Source of the DNA: Acidimicrobiia bacterium
GTDB taxonomy: Bacteria > Actinomycetota > Acidimicrobiia > Acidimicrobiales > SZUA-35
Assembly: GCA_029863385.1 (NCBI GenBank)
Contig: JAOTVU010000027.1
Location: 1 to 37,577 of the forward strand
DNA: 37,577 bases
Reading direction: 5' to 3'
The position numbers and the translations under genes were made by a program. Under the pieces are notes generated by a model. The model saw only the letters and a program-made list of their open reading frames with translations, was not told where the DNA came from and did not search any database. Positions 1-7,938 of the stretch are shown here, one piece after another (position 1 is the stretch's first letter; every line of letters starts with the position of its first letter).

Positions 1-318
1 AAACACTGGCGAACCGGGATCGATGAGGCGCTGCGATCGTTCAGCCGCAAACGGTTCACCGCCTCGCTCCAGGAGCTGATCCCCGAAGTCCGCTCCGAGG
101 ACCTGGTCCCGTCCCCCGCCGGGATCCGAGCGCAGGCGCTGAGGCGCGACGGTTCACTGGTCGACGACTTCCTCCTCGTCGACCGCCCCCGGGCGCTGCA
201 TGTGTGCAATGCCCCATCCCCGGCGGCGACGGCCTCCCTGGAGATCGCCGGTACCATTGTCGATCGAGCGCTACCGGCGCTGGCCGACGCGGGCGTGGCG
301 GAGGGGCCTCAAGGCTGA
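1..318 (+). CDS. lhgO: L-2-hydroxyglutarate oxidase-like protein, C-terminal fragment
   Basis: The frame is open from the first base and ends in TGA at 316-318, giving 105 C-terminal residues of a gene that begins outside the window. The fragment contains a [11 protein letters not shown] stretch, then DGSLVDDF and [15 protein letters not shown] recognise this series as the end of the DAO-fold L-2-hydroxyglutarate oxidase (LhgO/YgaF) family, an FAD enzyme that oxidises L-2-hydroxyglutarate to 2-oxoglutarate. The FAD-binding N-terminus is not visible, so integrity of the whole gene cannot be judged. The next gene on the same strand begins 42 nt downstream with its own ribosome binding site. Confidence 0.8.
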   Translation, partial: KHWRTGIDEALRSFSRKRFTASLQELIPEVRSEDLVPSPAGIRAQALRRDGSLVDDFLLVDRPRALHVCNAPSPAATASLEIAGTIVDRALPALADAGVAEGPQG

Positions 319-360
319 CCGACGAACCGGGCCAACACCTTTCGAGACGGAGGACATCAC

Positions 361-1395
361 GTGCGGATCCTGGTTACGGGCACCGAGGGTTACCTGGGGT
401 CGCTGCTGGCGCCCCGTTTGATGGCTCAGGGCCATGAGGTCGTCGGCCTGGACACCGGCTACTACATGACCGGCTGGCTCTACCAGGGTGTGGAGCGCAC
501 GGCCCACACCCTGATCAAGGATCTGCGCCATGTGGAGGCGGCGGACCTTGAAGGGTTCGACGCCGTGGTTCACATGGCCGAGCTGTCGAACGACCCGACC
601 GGTGAGCTGCGGCCCGGTATCACCCATGAGATCAACCATCAGGGTTCGGTCAAGCTGGCCGAGCTGGCCAAGGCGGCCAGCGTCGAGCGGTTCGTCTACA
701 TGTCGTCGTGTTCGGTCTACGGCGTTGCCGAAGGTGAACTGGATGAGACCTCACCGGTCAACCCCCAGACCGCCTACGCCGAATGCAAGACGCTGGTGGA
801 GCGCGACCTGGCTCCGATGGCCGACGACGACTTCTCGCCCACGTTCCTCCGCAACGCGACCGCCTTCGGTGCGTCGCCCCGGATGCGGTTCGACATCGTG
901 TTGAACAACCTCTCGGGCCTGGCCTGGACCACCAAGGAGATCACCATGATCTCCGACGGTTCGCCGTGGCGGCCGCTCGTCCACGCCCTCGACATCGCCA
1001 AGGCCATCGAGTGTGCGCTGGCCGCCCCCCGGGAAGCCGTCCACAACGAGGTGTTCAACGTGGGGGCGACCGAGCAGAACTACCGGGTACGTCAGGTCGC
1101 CGAGATCGTGGCCGACGTGTTCCCCGGTTGTGAACTGACCTTCGGCCCTGCGTCCGACAACCGGTCGTACCGGGTCAACTTCGAGAAGATCTCGACGCAA
1201 CTGCCCGGGTTCTCCTGCGAGTGGGACGCCGAGCGGGGCGCCCGTCAGCTCCGCCAGGTGTTCGAGGCCATCGACATGGACGAGGCGCTGTTCACAGCCG
1301 CTCCATTCACCCGGCTCAAGCGCCTGCAGCAGCTGCTGGAGACCAAGCAGCTCGACCCGGACTTCTACTGGGCGGATCCGTCGCTGGTGGCGTGA
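361..1395 (+). CDS. NAD-dependent epimerase/dehydratase (extended SDR)
   Basis: A 344-residue extended short-chain dehydrogenase/reductase. The N-terminal Rossmann motif TGTEGYLG (residues 6-13) binds the dinucleotide. The catalytic set is visible as SSCSVYG (115-121) and YAECK (Tyr139, Lys143). The C-terminal part has the NVGATEQNYRVRQVAEIV segment typical of sugar-nucleotide epimerases/dehydratases. The family acts on NDP-sugars or related substrates in the cytoplasm; the exact substrate cannot be read from sequence. The GTG start at 361 follows a GGAGG ribosome binding site in the preceding 15 nt. The gene lies between lhgO and a PLP enzyme on the same strand. It is more than 15 kb from the polysaccharide locus, so a link to that pathway is possible but unproven. 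Confidence 0.82.
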   Translation: MRILVTGTEGYLGSLLAPRLMAQGHEVVGLDTGYYMTGWLYQGVERTAHTLIKDLRHVEAADLEGFDAVVHMAELSNDPTGELRPGITHEINHQGSVKLAELAKAASVERFVYMSSCSVYGVAEGELDETSPVNPQTAYAECKTLVERDLAPMADDDFSPTFLRNATAFGASPRMRFDIVLNNLSGLAWTTKEITMISDGSPWRPLVHALDIAKAIECALAAPREAVHNEVFNVGATEQNYRVRQVAEIVADVFPGCELTFGPASDNRSYRVNFEKISTQLPGFSCEWDAERGARQLRQVFEAIDMDEALFTAAPFTRLKRLQQLLETKQLDPDFYWADPSLVA

Positions 1396-1486
1396 GCTCG
1401 CAGCGTGGTACGCCCGGGCTCGTTGGGCGCGTGTCCCGGGTCGCTGACGACGTCGGGTACGCGCACGACGAAGGTGGGAGCCTGAC

Positions 1487-2563
1487 GTGAGTGCTCGGGA
1501 GGTCGCGAGGGAGCAGCTGCTGGCGCTTCCGTCGGCGGGACTCGGCGCCTGGCCGACACCGCTGCATCGCCTCGACCGGTTCGGCGCCGCCATCGGGGCC
1601 GAGGTATGGATCAAGCGCGACGACGTGCAGGGCGTTGCCCTGGCCGGCAACAAGATCCGCAAGTTCAACCTCGTGCTCGGGCAGGCGCTGGCCGACGGCT
1701 GCGACACGTTGGTCACCGCCGGTGCCGCCCAATCGAACTCCGCACGGACAGGGGCGGCAGCGGCGGCGGCAACGGGGTTGGACTGCCATCTCGTGCTGAG
1801 TGGAGGACCGCCCGGCGACGCTGACGAAGACGACGATGCCGGGGCCGGATCGACGGCGAACCTCCTGCTCAACCATCTCGTCGGCGCCACCGTCCATCAT
1901 GCCGGTGTCGTGTCGTGGGACGAGCTCAACCAGCGAGTCGACGATCTCGTGGCCGAACTCGACACCTCGGGACGGCGGGCGTTCGCCGCACCCGTCGGCT
2001 GCTCATCGCCGCTGGGTTCGCTCGGGTTCGCCCGGGCCTTGCTGGAAATCGAAGCCCAGCTCGACACCGCCGGCGTCACTCCGTCGGCCATCGTGCACAC
2101 CACCACCTCCGGCGGCACCCACGCTGGACTGGTGGTCGGCCGAGCTCTGGTCGAGCCCCGTTCGCCGCTCGCCGACGTCCCCATCATCGGCGTCGACGCC
2201 GGCCGTATCCACGAGGACGTGGCCTTCCAACACCACGCTCTTGCGGTGGAGGCGGCGTCGTTGATCGGGCTCGACCTCGCCGTCGATCTGTCGACCACCG
2301 ACCTCACCCTCGTCGACGACCAGGTCGGCGAAGGCTACGGCGCCCACACCGCCGCAGCGGCCGATGCAATCGACCTCCTGGCCCGCACCGAAGCCGTGCT
2401 CGTCGACCCGGTCTACTCGGCCAAGGGCCTGGCAGGACTGATCGCCCTCGTCCACTCAGGGGAACTCGGCGGCCCGATCGTCTTCTGGCACACCGGCGGC
2501 TACCACGCACTCTTCGACCCCCACCATGGTGCACCGCTGATTCGGCGCAAGCGCACGTATTGA
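1487..2563 (+). CDS. D-cysteine desulfhydrase / ACC deaminase family PLP enzyme
   Basis: A 358-residue fold-type II PLP enzyme. GNKIRKF (residues 54-60) carries the likely Schiff-base lysine (Lys56). GAAQSNSARTG (79-89) matches the substrate/phosphate-binding QSN loop, and TTSGGTHAGL is the glycine-rich PLP-phosphate loop. The C-terminus has DPVYSAKGLAGLI and FWHTGG, characteristic of D-cysteine desulfhydrases and ACC deaminases. Known members release ammonia from D-cysteine, other D-amino acids or ACC in the cytoplasm; I cannot separate those activities here. The GTG start follows a GGTGGGAG purine stretch 91 nt after the epimerase gene. Its TGA stop lies inside the -35 box of the next gene's predicted promoter. 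Confidence 0.8.
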   Translation: MSAREVAREQLLALPSAGLGAWPTPLHRLDRFGAAIGAEVWIKRDDVQGVALAGNKIRKFNLVLGQALADGCDTLVTAGAAQSNSARTGAAAAAATGLDCHLVLSGGPPGDADEDDDAGAGSTANLLLNHLVGATVHHAGVVSWDELNQRVDDLVAELDTSGRRAFAAPVGCSSPLGSLGFARALLEIEAQLDTAGVTPSAIVHTTTSGGTHAGLVVGRALVEPRSPLADVPIIGVDAGRIHEDVAFQHHALAVEAASLIGLDLAVDLSTTDLTLVDDQVGEGYGAHTAAAADAIDLLARTEAVLVDPVYSAKGLAGLIALVHSGELGGPIVFWHTGGYHALFDPHHGAPLIRRKRTY

Positions 2564-2588
2564 CAACGCCTGCGCCCAACGTCACAAT
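2560..2588 (+). promoter_or_regulatory. Sigma-70-type promoter giving a leaderless transcript
   Basis: TTGACA (2560-2565) is a perfect -35 box. It is separated by exactly 17 nt from CACAAT (2583-2588), a 4/6 -10 box. Seven nt then lead to the ATG at 2596, so the expected transcription start coincides with the start codon. No Shine-Dalgarno sequence is present. The -35 box overlaps the stop codon of the upstream gene. Confidence 0.6.
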
Positions 2589-2595
2589 CGGCGCG

Positions 2596-3585
2596 ATGGA
2601 GACCGTGCGGCCCGGCCGCTGGAACTTCATCCCTCCGGTTCCGCTCCAATCCTGGCCGCTGTTCCACTGGCCGATCGACGCCGGCGGTGCGCTGCGATTC
2701 TGGCTTCGGGGATGGCGGCTCACCACACCCCGGGTGATCATGTTGGCGCTGGCCTTCGTGTTGTGGCGTTGGGCCAGCCCGTCGCTCGAGACCGCCGCCA
2801 CCCTTGCCCCCGGTTGGATCGTCCTGCTGTGGCTCCGCAATCTGACAGTGGTCTCTGTCGCCGCCCTGGGTACCCACCTCTACCTCTACACCTTCGCCCG
2901 TCAGGGCGACGAGCTGCGCTACGACGCCCGACCCCTCGGTCGAAACAAACGCATCTTCCTGTTCAACGATCAGGTCCGTGACAACGCCGTGCTCACCCTC
3001 GGTCCCGCCGTGATCTGCTGGACGATCTGGGAAGCGTTCATGTGGTGGGCCTATGCCAACGGTTGGGCCACGATGATCAGCTGGTCGTCGAACCCGGTGT
3101 GGTTCGTCGCCCTGCTACTGGTCGTGCCCCTGTGGTCGGCGCTCTACTTCTCCGTCCAGCACTGGCTCCTGCACCGCCGCCCCGTGTACCGCCACGTGCA
3201 CGCCTGGCATCACCGCAATGTCAACGTCGGACCGCTGTCGGGGTTGGCCATGCACCCGGCCGAACAGTTCCTGCTGTTCTCCGACGTGGTCCTGTTCCTG
3301 ATCGTGCCGTCGCATCCGGTCCACATGCTGTTCGCCGTACTGCATCACGGCGTCGGCGCCCCGCTGTCCCACACGGGCTACGACGCCATAAAACTCCCGC
3401 TCGGTATCCGACTCCACGTCGGCGACTTCCACCATCAGCTGCATCACCGTCTCATCGAGTGCAACTACGGCGGGCTCGACTCACCGCTGGATGACCTCAT
3501 CGACGCATTCCACGACGGCACGTCGGAGGGAGACCGCCACATCGCGGAACGGCGCAAGCGGCTCTCGGCCGGCGCTCGGGCCTGA
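2596..3585 (+). CDS. Fatty acid hydroxylase / sterol desaturase family membrane protein
   Basis: A 329-residue multi-pass membrane protein. The histidine clusters of the non-haem di-iron fatty acid hydroxylase superfamily are present: HWLLH, HAWHH and HHQLHH. Between and before them are hydrophobic segments (for example the VIMLALAFVLW and FVALLLVVPLW regions). The family inserts oxygen into lipids, sterols or carotenoids at the membrane using O2 and an electron donor; the substrate here is unknown. The same frame stays open far upstream into the previous gene, but ATG 2596 is the logical start because it sits at the expected +1 of a strong promoter. The next gene is convergent, 35 nt away, with no obvious hairpin between. 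Confidence 0.83.
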   Translation: METVRPGRWNFIPPVPLQSWPLFHWPIDAGGALRFWLRGWRLTTPRVIMLALAFVLWRWASPSLETAATLAPGWIVLLWLRNLTVVSVAALGTHLYLYTFARQGDELRYDARPLGRNKRIFLFNDQVRDNAVLTLGPAVICWTIWEAFMWWAYANGWATMISWSSNPVWFVALLLVVPLWSALYFSVQHWLLHRRPVYRHVHAWHHRNVNVGPLSGLAMHPAEQFLLFSDVVLFLIVPSHPVHMLFAVLHHGVGAPLSHTGYDAIKLPLGIRLHVGDFHHQLHHRLIECNYGGLDSPLDDLIDAFHDGTSEGDRHIAERRKRLSAGARA

Positions 3586-3620
3586 CCGGCTCGGTCGCAG
3601 CGATTGCGGCCACCAGCGGC

Positions 3621-4016
3621 TCAGCGCAGGAAACCGTCGTCCACCGGCACCCTGAGCGCGTTGGCGAGGGCATTGGTCTGCGACGCCATGGCGACGATGG
3701 CCAGCAGTTCGCCGTACTGCTCGTCGGTCATGCCCTTGGCCCGGGCCGAGGCGGTGTGCGAGTGGGCGCAGTACTCGCAGTTGTTGGCGACCGACACCGC
3801 CAGGTAGAGCATCTCCTTGGTCACCGTGTCGAGCGCACCCGGCGCCATGACCTCCTGGAGCCCCTCCCAGATGCGGCGCAGGTTGTCGGGCTGGTGGGCC
3901 AGGGCCTTCCAGAAGTTGTTGACGTCGTCGACGCCGCGAGCGGCCTTGATGTCGTCGATCACGGCCCGGGCCTCGGGGGCCATGTCGTCGTAGTCGAGGA
4001 GGGGAACGGTAGCCAT
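3621..4016 (-). CDS. Carboxymuconolactone decarboxylase / AhpD-like protein
   Basis: A 131-residue all-helical protein with the AhpD-type redox centre CEYCAHSH (Cys80, Cys83, His87). It is followed by the AKGMTDEQYGEL segment usual in the CMD/alkylhydroperoxidase-like family. Such proteins act as cytoplasmic peroxidase components or as gamma-carboxymuconolactone decarboxylases. The CxxC-H arrangement favours the peroxidase-related branch. The ATG at 4016 lies 6 nt after a TAAGCT -10-like hexamer with no Shine-Dalgarno sequence, so its message may be leaderless. It converges with the fatty-acid-hydroxylase-like gene. Confidence 0.78.
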   Translation of the reverse strand: MATVPLLDYDDMAPEARAVIDDIKAARGVDDVNNFWKALAHQPDNLRRIWEGLQEVMAPGALDTVTKEMLYLAVSVANNCEYCAHSHTASARAKGMTDEQYGELLAIVAMASQTNALANALRVPVDDGFLR

Positions 4017-4022
4017 CGCCGC

Positions 4023-4052
4023 AGCTTAGACCCCCGTTCTGCGGCCCGTCAG
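4023..4052 (-). promoter_or_regulatory. Putative leaderless promoter of the AhpD-like gene
   Basis: On the minus strand CTGACG (4052-4047) is followed after 18 nt by TAAGCT (4028-4023), then 6 nt to the ATG at 4016. This matches the TANNNT-to-start spacing seen at several other genes in the window. The -35 box is only a 4/6 match. Confidence 0.35.
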
Positions 4053-4070
4053 GTGACACCCGGCGTCGCC

Positions 4071-4093
4071 CCGGTGGCCGATATGGCCACCGG
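4071..4093 (-). terminator. 9-bp perfect hairpin downstream of apbE
   Basis: CCGGTGGCC (4071-4079) and GGCCACCGG (4085-4093) form a perfect 9-bp stem around the loop GATAT. It lies between the stop of the ApbE gene and the start of the AhpD-like gene on the same strand. There is no T-tract, so it is not a textbook intrinsic terminator. It could still be the GC-rich U-less type, or a dyad operator. Confidence 0.35.
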
Positions 4094-4137
4094 CGGCCAC
4101 GACGGTCATCGACACCTTCCCGCCGGCAGTTGGATCC

Positions 4138-5130
4138 TCACGATTCCGTAGGCGGCGATTCGGTGGTCGAGCCGAATCGTTCCCGCCACAGACGCGAGGG
4201 GTGGCAGGCGCCGTCGTGGTCGATGATCATGGCGGCAAGGACAACTCCGGCCGTTTCCTCGGCTCCGTCGACCAGATCCAGCGCCTCGGCCGGTGGCAGG
4301 ATGCCGGCCGGGGTGGCGACGACATCGGCCACCATTGCCGAGGGAGCCACGACCGACACCGAGGCCGACACGTCGGCCGGTCGCCCGGAGCGGGGATCGA
4401 GAACGTGACCGATACGCCGGTCGCCGACCCGGAACGACCGGCGGGTGGCCCCACTGGTGGCGACGGCCTCGTCGGCTATCTCGATGACGACCAGCGGTGG
4501 CTCGTTGTCGTAGGGGCGTCGCGGGTTCTCGATGCCAACTCTTGCGACCGCCGATCCCCGGTGGCACAGATCGCCCCCGGCGTTGAGCAGGAGGTTGTCG
4601 ATCTCGTCGAACCGCCCGGCAGTGAGCGCAAGGGCCCGGTCGACGATCCAACCCTTGGCCATGGCGTTGAGGTTGAACCGCGAGCAATCGCCCGTCGGTA
4701 CCGGGCGGCCGTCGACCATCTCGAACCGGGGTTCACCGATCACTGCGGCGATGGCGATCAGGTGGTCGCGATCGGGCTCCCGGCCCTCGAGTTCAGCCGC
4801 AGCCCATGAAGCGGAGAGTTCACCGACCAACGGATTGAACAGACCCCCCGACCACTCCTGCCAGAACAGGACCCGGCCCATGAGGTCGGCGAACTCGTCG
4901 CTCGTCTCCGACCCGGGGAGCTCACCCGATCGCCAGCGGCTGAGCTCGCTCGTCTCGTCGAAGGCGCTGAAGACCGACTGCAGTCGGTCGACCTCACCGA
5001 AGAGCGAGTCGGCCACCACCTCGGCCTGTTCGTCCGCCGCATCATCATCGCTCCCTCGCACCTCGAAGGAGAACTCGACGACGGTTCCCAGCACGGCGGG
5101 GTTCTGGTACCGGTAGCGATTCGCCGTCAT
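4138..5130 (-). CDS. apbE: FAD:protein FMN transferase, ApbE family
   Basis: A 330-residue ApbE-family protein. Family landmarks in order are GGLFNPLVGEL (95-105), FNLNAMAKGWIVDRA (152-166, the usual LGxIAKGxxVD motif), LLLNAGGDL (180-188), VATSGATRR (223-231), HVLDPRSGRP (242-251) and the Asp-containing SAMVADVVAT stretch (264-273) that normally coordinates Mg2+. The family transfers FMN from FAD to a Thr in flavoproteins such as Na+-NQR/Rnf subunits. No signal peptide or lipobox is visible, unlike periplasmic ApbE lipoproteins, so a cytoplasmic location or another start is possible. The frame continues upstream of the chosen ATG, but ATG 5130 is preceded 7 nt away by TAGCCT and avoids overlap with the divergent methyltransferase gene. 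Confidence 0.8.
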   Translation of the reverse strand: MTANRYRYQNPAVLGTVVEFSFEVRGSDDDAADEQAEVVADSLFGEVDRLQSVFSAFDETSELSRWRSGELPGSETSDEFADLMGRVLFWQEWSGGLFNPLVGELSASWAAAELEGREPDRDHLIAIAAVIGEPRFEMVDGRPVPTGDCSRFNLNAMAKGWIVDRALALTAGRFDEIDNLLLNAGGDLCHRGSAVARVGIENPRRPYDNEPPLVVIEIADEAVATSGATRRSFRVGDRRIGHVLDPRSGRPADVSASVSVVAPSAMVADVVATPAGILPPAEALDLVDGAEETAGVVLAAMIIDHDGACHPSRLWRERFGSTTESPPTES

Positions 5131-5137
5131 CCAACCG

Positions 5138-5165
5138 AGGCTACGAGGCGGTCGAGGACACGCAA
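5138..5165 (-). promoter_or_regulatory. Putative leaderless promoter of apbE
   Basis: On the minus strand TTGCGT (5165-5160) precedes TAGCCT (5143-5138) by 16 nt, and 7 nt then lead to the ATG at 5130. No Shine-Dalgarno sequence is seen. The promoter shares the 68-bp intergenic region with the divergent methyltransferase gene. Confidence 0.35.
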
Positions 5166-5184
5166 CGGCGGCCGGCGGCGACGA

Positions 5185-5190
5185 TACGAT
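5185..5190 (+). promoter_or_regulatory. -10 box of a putative leaderless promoter
   Basis: TACGAT ends 8 nt before the GTG at 5199 and there is no Shine-Dalgarno sequence between them. I found no clear -35 box, so this is a -10-only assignment. Confidence 0.35.
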
Positions 5191-5198
5191 CGACCGCA

Positions 5199-6275
5199 GT
5201 GAACAGCACCGACGCCAGACTGATCGACGCCATCCACCAGGATCGGCTGGCGGACCTCGATCACCCCGAGGCCCACGACGTCTGCCGGGCGATCGGTCGG
5301 CGGGTGGCCGCCGAGGTGGCCGAGGTCGTCGCCATACTGGAAGCCGACGGGATCTCGGCCACCGTCGACGGCGACCCGAGCGCACCGGTGCAACGGCACA
5401 GCGGGACCCTGCACCTGACCGCCGCCGACAAGGCCTTCGCCGCGGTTCGGGCGCTCGGGCAGCACGGCTACCGTCCGTGGGAACCGATCGGCGGACCGGC
5501 CGAACCGGTGCTTCGCCACTTCCGGGACACCTTGACCGTGGCCCGGACCGACGACGTGACCATCACGCTGGAGTTGTGTTGGCCACCGTCGACGCTCGGC
5601 GGGCGACTCCCGGCCATCCTGATTCCCAACGAGAACGACTACCAGGCCGTCGCGCTCCCGAGGTCGCTGTGGCCGCTGTATCTCGTCGTTCGCCCCCTAC
5701 GCCTCCTGGCCGAGCGACTCGGCCTGCGCCCGGCGGCGGGGCGGGCGCTCGGGCCGTTCCTCAGCACCCCGACGGATCTGATCAAGCCGCTTCTCGATCT
5801 GGCCGACGTCGGTGCCGACGACACGCTGGTCGATCTCGGATGCGGCGACGCCCGCATCCTGCGCCATGCGGTGGCCGAGCGGGGTTGCCGTGGCGTGGGG
5901 ATCGAAGCGGATCCGTTCCTGGTCGGCGAGGCTCGACGGCTCGTCGCCGAGGAGGGTCTCGACGATCGCATCGTGGTCGTGGAGGGCGATGCCAATGCCG
6001 AGCGGCTCCCGGCTGAGGCGTCCGAGGGGTCGGTGTTCTTCCTGTTCGTGCCCGCCTACGCGGTGCCACCGGTTGCCGGTCGGGTGCTGGCCCAGGCCAG
6101 GCCCGGGAGCCGTCTCATCGTCCATGAACAGCACCCGCTGCCGGACTTCGCCACCGACACCGGAATGGTGTCGGTGCCGCTGCTTTCGGGCCAGGGGGTC
6201 ACAGTGGCCCATCGTCTCGATGTCCCCGACGGCGGCGCCCGACCCGTCACGGACGAGGGCGATCAAGGCCCATGA
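5199..6275 (+). CDS. SAM-dependent methyltransferase with extra N-terminal domain
   Basis: A 358-residue protein. The C-terminal half is a class I SAM-dependent methyltransferase: motif I is VDLGCGDARI (211-220), the acidic residue after strand 2 is in GIEADP (234-239), and VVEGDA (260-265) is the motif II/III region. The first ~195 residues are not a domain I can name. They contain a charged helical start and a hydrophobic stretch near 155-170 that could touch the membrane. The substrate is unknown. The GTG start follows a TACGAT -10 box by 8 nt. The 3' end overlaps the convergent acetyltransferase gene by 29 nt. Confidence 0.7.
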   Translation: MNSTDARLIDAIHQDRLADLDHPEAHDVCRAIGRRVAAEVAEVVAILEADGISATVDGDPSAPVQRHSGTLHLTAADKAFAAVRALGQHGYRPWEPIGGPAEPVLRHFRDTLTVARTDDVTITLELCWPPSTLGGRLPAILIPNENDYQAVALPRSLWPLYLVVRPLRLLAERLGLRPAAGRALGPFLSTPTDLIKPLLDLADVGADDTLVDLGCGDARILRHAVAERGCRGVGIEADPFLVGEARRLVAEEGLDDRIVVVEGDANAERLPAEASEGSVFFLFVPAYAVPPVAGRVLAQARPGSRLIVHEQHPLPDFATDTGMVSVPLLSGQGVTVAHRLDVPDGGARPVTDEGDQGP

Positions 6276-6807
6276 TCACGTGGAGCGGATCGTCGATCGG
6301 ATTGTCGGGTTCGAGATTCGCCTGCCTCAGCCGGGTGAACCCCGCCCCGGCCAGGGCCTTCCACGACGCCACGTTGGCCGCCACCACCGGAACGATCAGC
6401 ACGTCGATCGACGGCTTCGTCACCCAGATCCGGTCGACGTAGGCCCTGATCATCGCCGTGCCGACTCCCCGGCCGCGATTATCGGCCTCGCCGATGAGGT
6501 AGTCAATGGAGCCGGTACCGGGCGGCACGTCTATGACGGCAGCGAGCTCCTGCTCGTCCCCCGGGTGGTCGGCAAAGGAGTACGACTGGACCAATCCGAT
6601 CGGCTCTGCTCGAAGACCGTCCCGTTCGGCGGTCAGCACAAGATGCATGTCCGTCGGGTCGGTGCCGTCGACGGCCGGCCCGAAATCGCGTTCAACGGCC
6701 TCGGCGGTGAACTCATGATGCCACCACCGGTGCACCTCGGGGTCGGCCAGCCAGCGGATCACCAGATCGAAGTCGGATCGACCGAGCGGGCGGAACTCGA
6801 ACCTCAC
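6247..6807 (-). CDS. GNAT N-acetyltransferase (AAC(6')/IucB-like)
   Basis: A protein of about 186 residues of the GNAT superfamily. It has the opening RPLGRSDFDLVIRWLADPEVHRWW, typical of the Acetyltransf_8 group that includes aminoglycoside 6'-acetyltransferases and siderophore acylases, given here in two parts: RPLGRSDFDL then WLADPEVHRWW. IDYLIGEADNRGRGVGTAM holds the acetyl-CoA pyrophosphate-binding loop (RGRGVG), and NVASWKALAGAGF is the usual last helix. The acceptor cannot be inferred; resistance activity is not implied by the family alone. A TTG at 6816 is an alternative start. GTG 6807 is preferred because the conserved domain begins immediately after it. Three hairpins lie just upstream. 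Confidence 0.75.
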   Translation of the reverse strand: MRFEFRPLGRSDFDLVIRWLADPEVHRWWHHEFTAEAVERDFGPAVDGTDPTDMHLVLTAERDGLRAEPIGLVQSYSFADHPGDEQELAAVIDVPPGTGSIDYLIGEADNRGRGVGTAMIRAYVDRIWVTKPSIDVLIVPVVAANVASWKALAGAGFTRLRQANLEPDNPIDDPLHVIMGLDRPRP

Positions 6808-6823
6808 GGGAGCCAATCTACGT

Positions 6824-6918
6824 GCGACGGGACGGAGCCCGTCGCCTCGAGTTTCGGCTACCGAGGGCCGAAACGATTTGAGGTTTCCCGACGTCGCTGT
6901 CGGCGGCGGGAAACCTCA
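6824..6918. repeat. Three consecutive perfect inverted repeats
   Basis: Within 95 bp there are three perfect dyads. GCGACGGG/CCCGTCGC lies at 6824-6831 and 6838-6845, with a 6-nt loop. GTTTCGGC/GCCGAAAC lies at 6851-6858 and 6867-6874, with an 8-nt loop. TGAGGTTTCCCG/CGGGAAACCTCA lies at 6879-6890 and 6907-6918, with a 16-nt loop. They fill most of the gap between the coiled-coil gene and the acetyltransferase gene. None has a following T-run. They may act as a transcription boundary, a processing site or operators. Confidence 0.6.
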
Positions 6919-6960
6919 GAACCGAGGGGCAGCTCCTCCACCTCACGATCACCACCGCCG

Positions 6961-7938
6961 TCACGGTGTTCTGCCCGGCCGAGTCGGATCGGCTCGGTCT
7001 CGGCTCCGATCATTCGGAGCTGTGAGCAAGAAGACGCCGAGCCACAACGGGACCAGCTGGGCCAGGGCGAACGCAAGGCCGGCCACGAGGATGAGCCAGC
7101 GGAGCGCCGTCTGATCCTGGTTCAGACCCGCCTGCGACGACAGCGCCACCTCACGAGCCCGGGCCACGTCCTCCCGATAGCGAACCAGCAGCTCCTCCCC
7201 CGCCAGCAACTCCTGGTTGACGTCGCCGATGGTGACGACGAGCGCGTCGACATCGGTGCGTAGATCGCCGAGTGATCCCTCGAACGCCTCCAGACTCCGG
7301 GCGGCCGCGGTCAGCTCCTCGTCGAGTGGGTCGAGGTCGTCGGCCAGCCGTCCGAACGTCGGACCGAGCCCACCCTCGGGATCGAAATCGGGAGTGAATG
7401 GAATGTTCGCCACCGCGGCGAGGAAGCCGTCGACGCGCTCCCCGATCGACTCCATCTGGCGAAGGGTCAATGTGGCGTCGGCCAGTGCGGGAGCGGCGGT
7501 CTCGGTGAGTTGGCCGGTGTCGGCGACCACGTCGGCCCCGCTGTCGAGCGACACGGCCAACGTCGACAAGGTCGCCTGGAGCTCCGTCAACGCCTCGGAG
7601 GTTGCGGCCACGGTGCCGTCGGCCACGTCGATGGTGTCGGCAATGGAATCGAGGGCATCGACGGTGACCGCGAGCGTGTCCATGGTGGCGGTGTCCAGAC
7701 CAGCCAGCAACCGCCAGGCCACGATCACGCCGGTGATGGCGGCCACCAGACCGACGACCGACGCGACCAGCATCATCCAGCCGGTTGTCCGCTGAAGTCC
7801 GGGATCCGACAACCGACGACCCAGGCCTTGGCCGGACCTCCGCCCGCCGCCCTGATCGTCCCCACCGTTCGGATTCGGGTTCACCACCAGCACGGGGCAC
7901 CAGTGTAGGGCCCGGCTCGAAGGCCGTGACCAGGTCAC
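6961..7938 (-). CDS. Two-TM protein with long extracytoplasmic helical region, unknown function
   Basis: A protein of up to 325 residues that I do not recognise. A basic, glycine-rich N-terminus precedes a transmembrane segment at about 52-77. A long Asp/Ala/Thr/Leu-rich region of about 200 residues with heptad-like spacing (likely coiled coil) follows, then a second transmembrane segment near 288-310 and a short basic tail. Both ends are probably cytoplasmic, with the helical part outside. The GTG start at 7938 overlaps the stop of the EamA gene in a GTGA, suggesting translational coupling. A later GTG before VVNPNPNGG is an alternative start. It ends a three-gene run with an aminotransferase and an exporter. 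Confidence 0.6.
   Translation of the reverse strand: MTWSRPSSRALHWCPVLVVNPNPNGGDDQGGGRRSGQGLGRRLSDPGLQRTTGWMMLVASVVGLVAAITGVIVAWRLLAGLDTATMDTLAVTVDALDSIADTIDVADGTVAATSEALTELQATLSTLAVSLDSGADVVADTGQLTETAAPALADATLTLRQMESIGERVDGFLAAVANIPFTPDFDPEGGLGPTFGRLADDLDPLDEELTAAARSLEAFEGSLGDLRTDVDALVVTIGDVNQELLAGEELLVRYREDVARAREVALSSQAGLNQDQTALRWLILVAGLAFALAQLVPLWLGVFLLTAPNDRSRDRADPTRPGRTP

Noticed and set aside
1915..2595. Upstream extension of the fatty-acid-hydroxylase frame to give a 556-residue protein.
   Set aside because: The extension lies inside the PLP-enzyme gene and is Arg/Pro-rich, while ATG 2596 has a near-consensus promoter immediately upstream.
6247..6807. Aminoglycoside resistance gene.
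   Set aside because: Resemblance is only at the GNAT subfamily level; nothing mobile or resistance-linked surrounds it.
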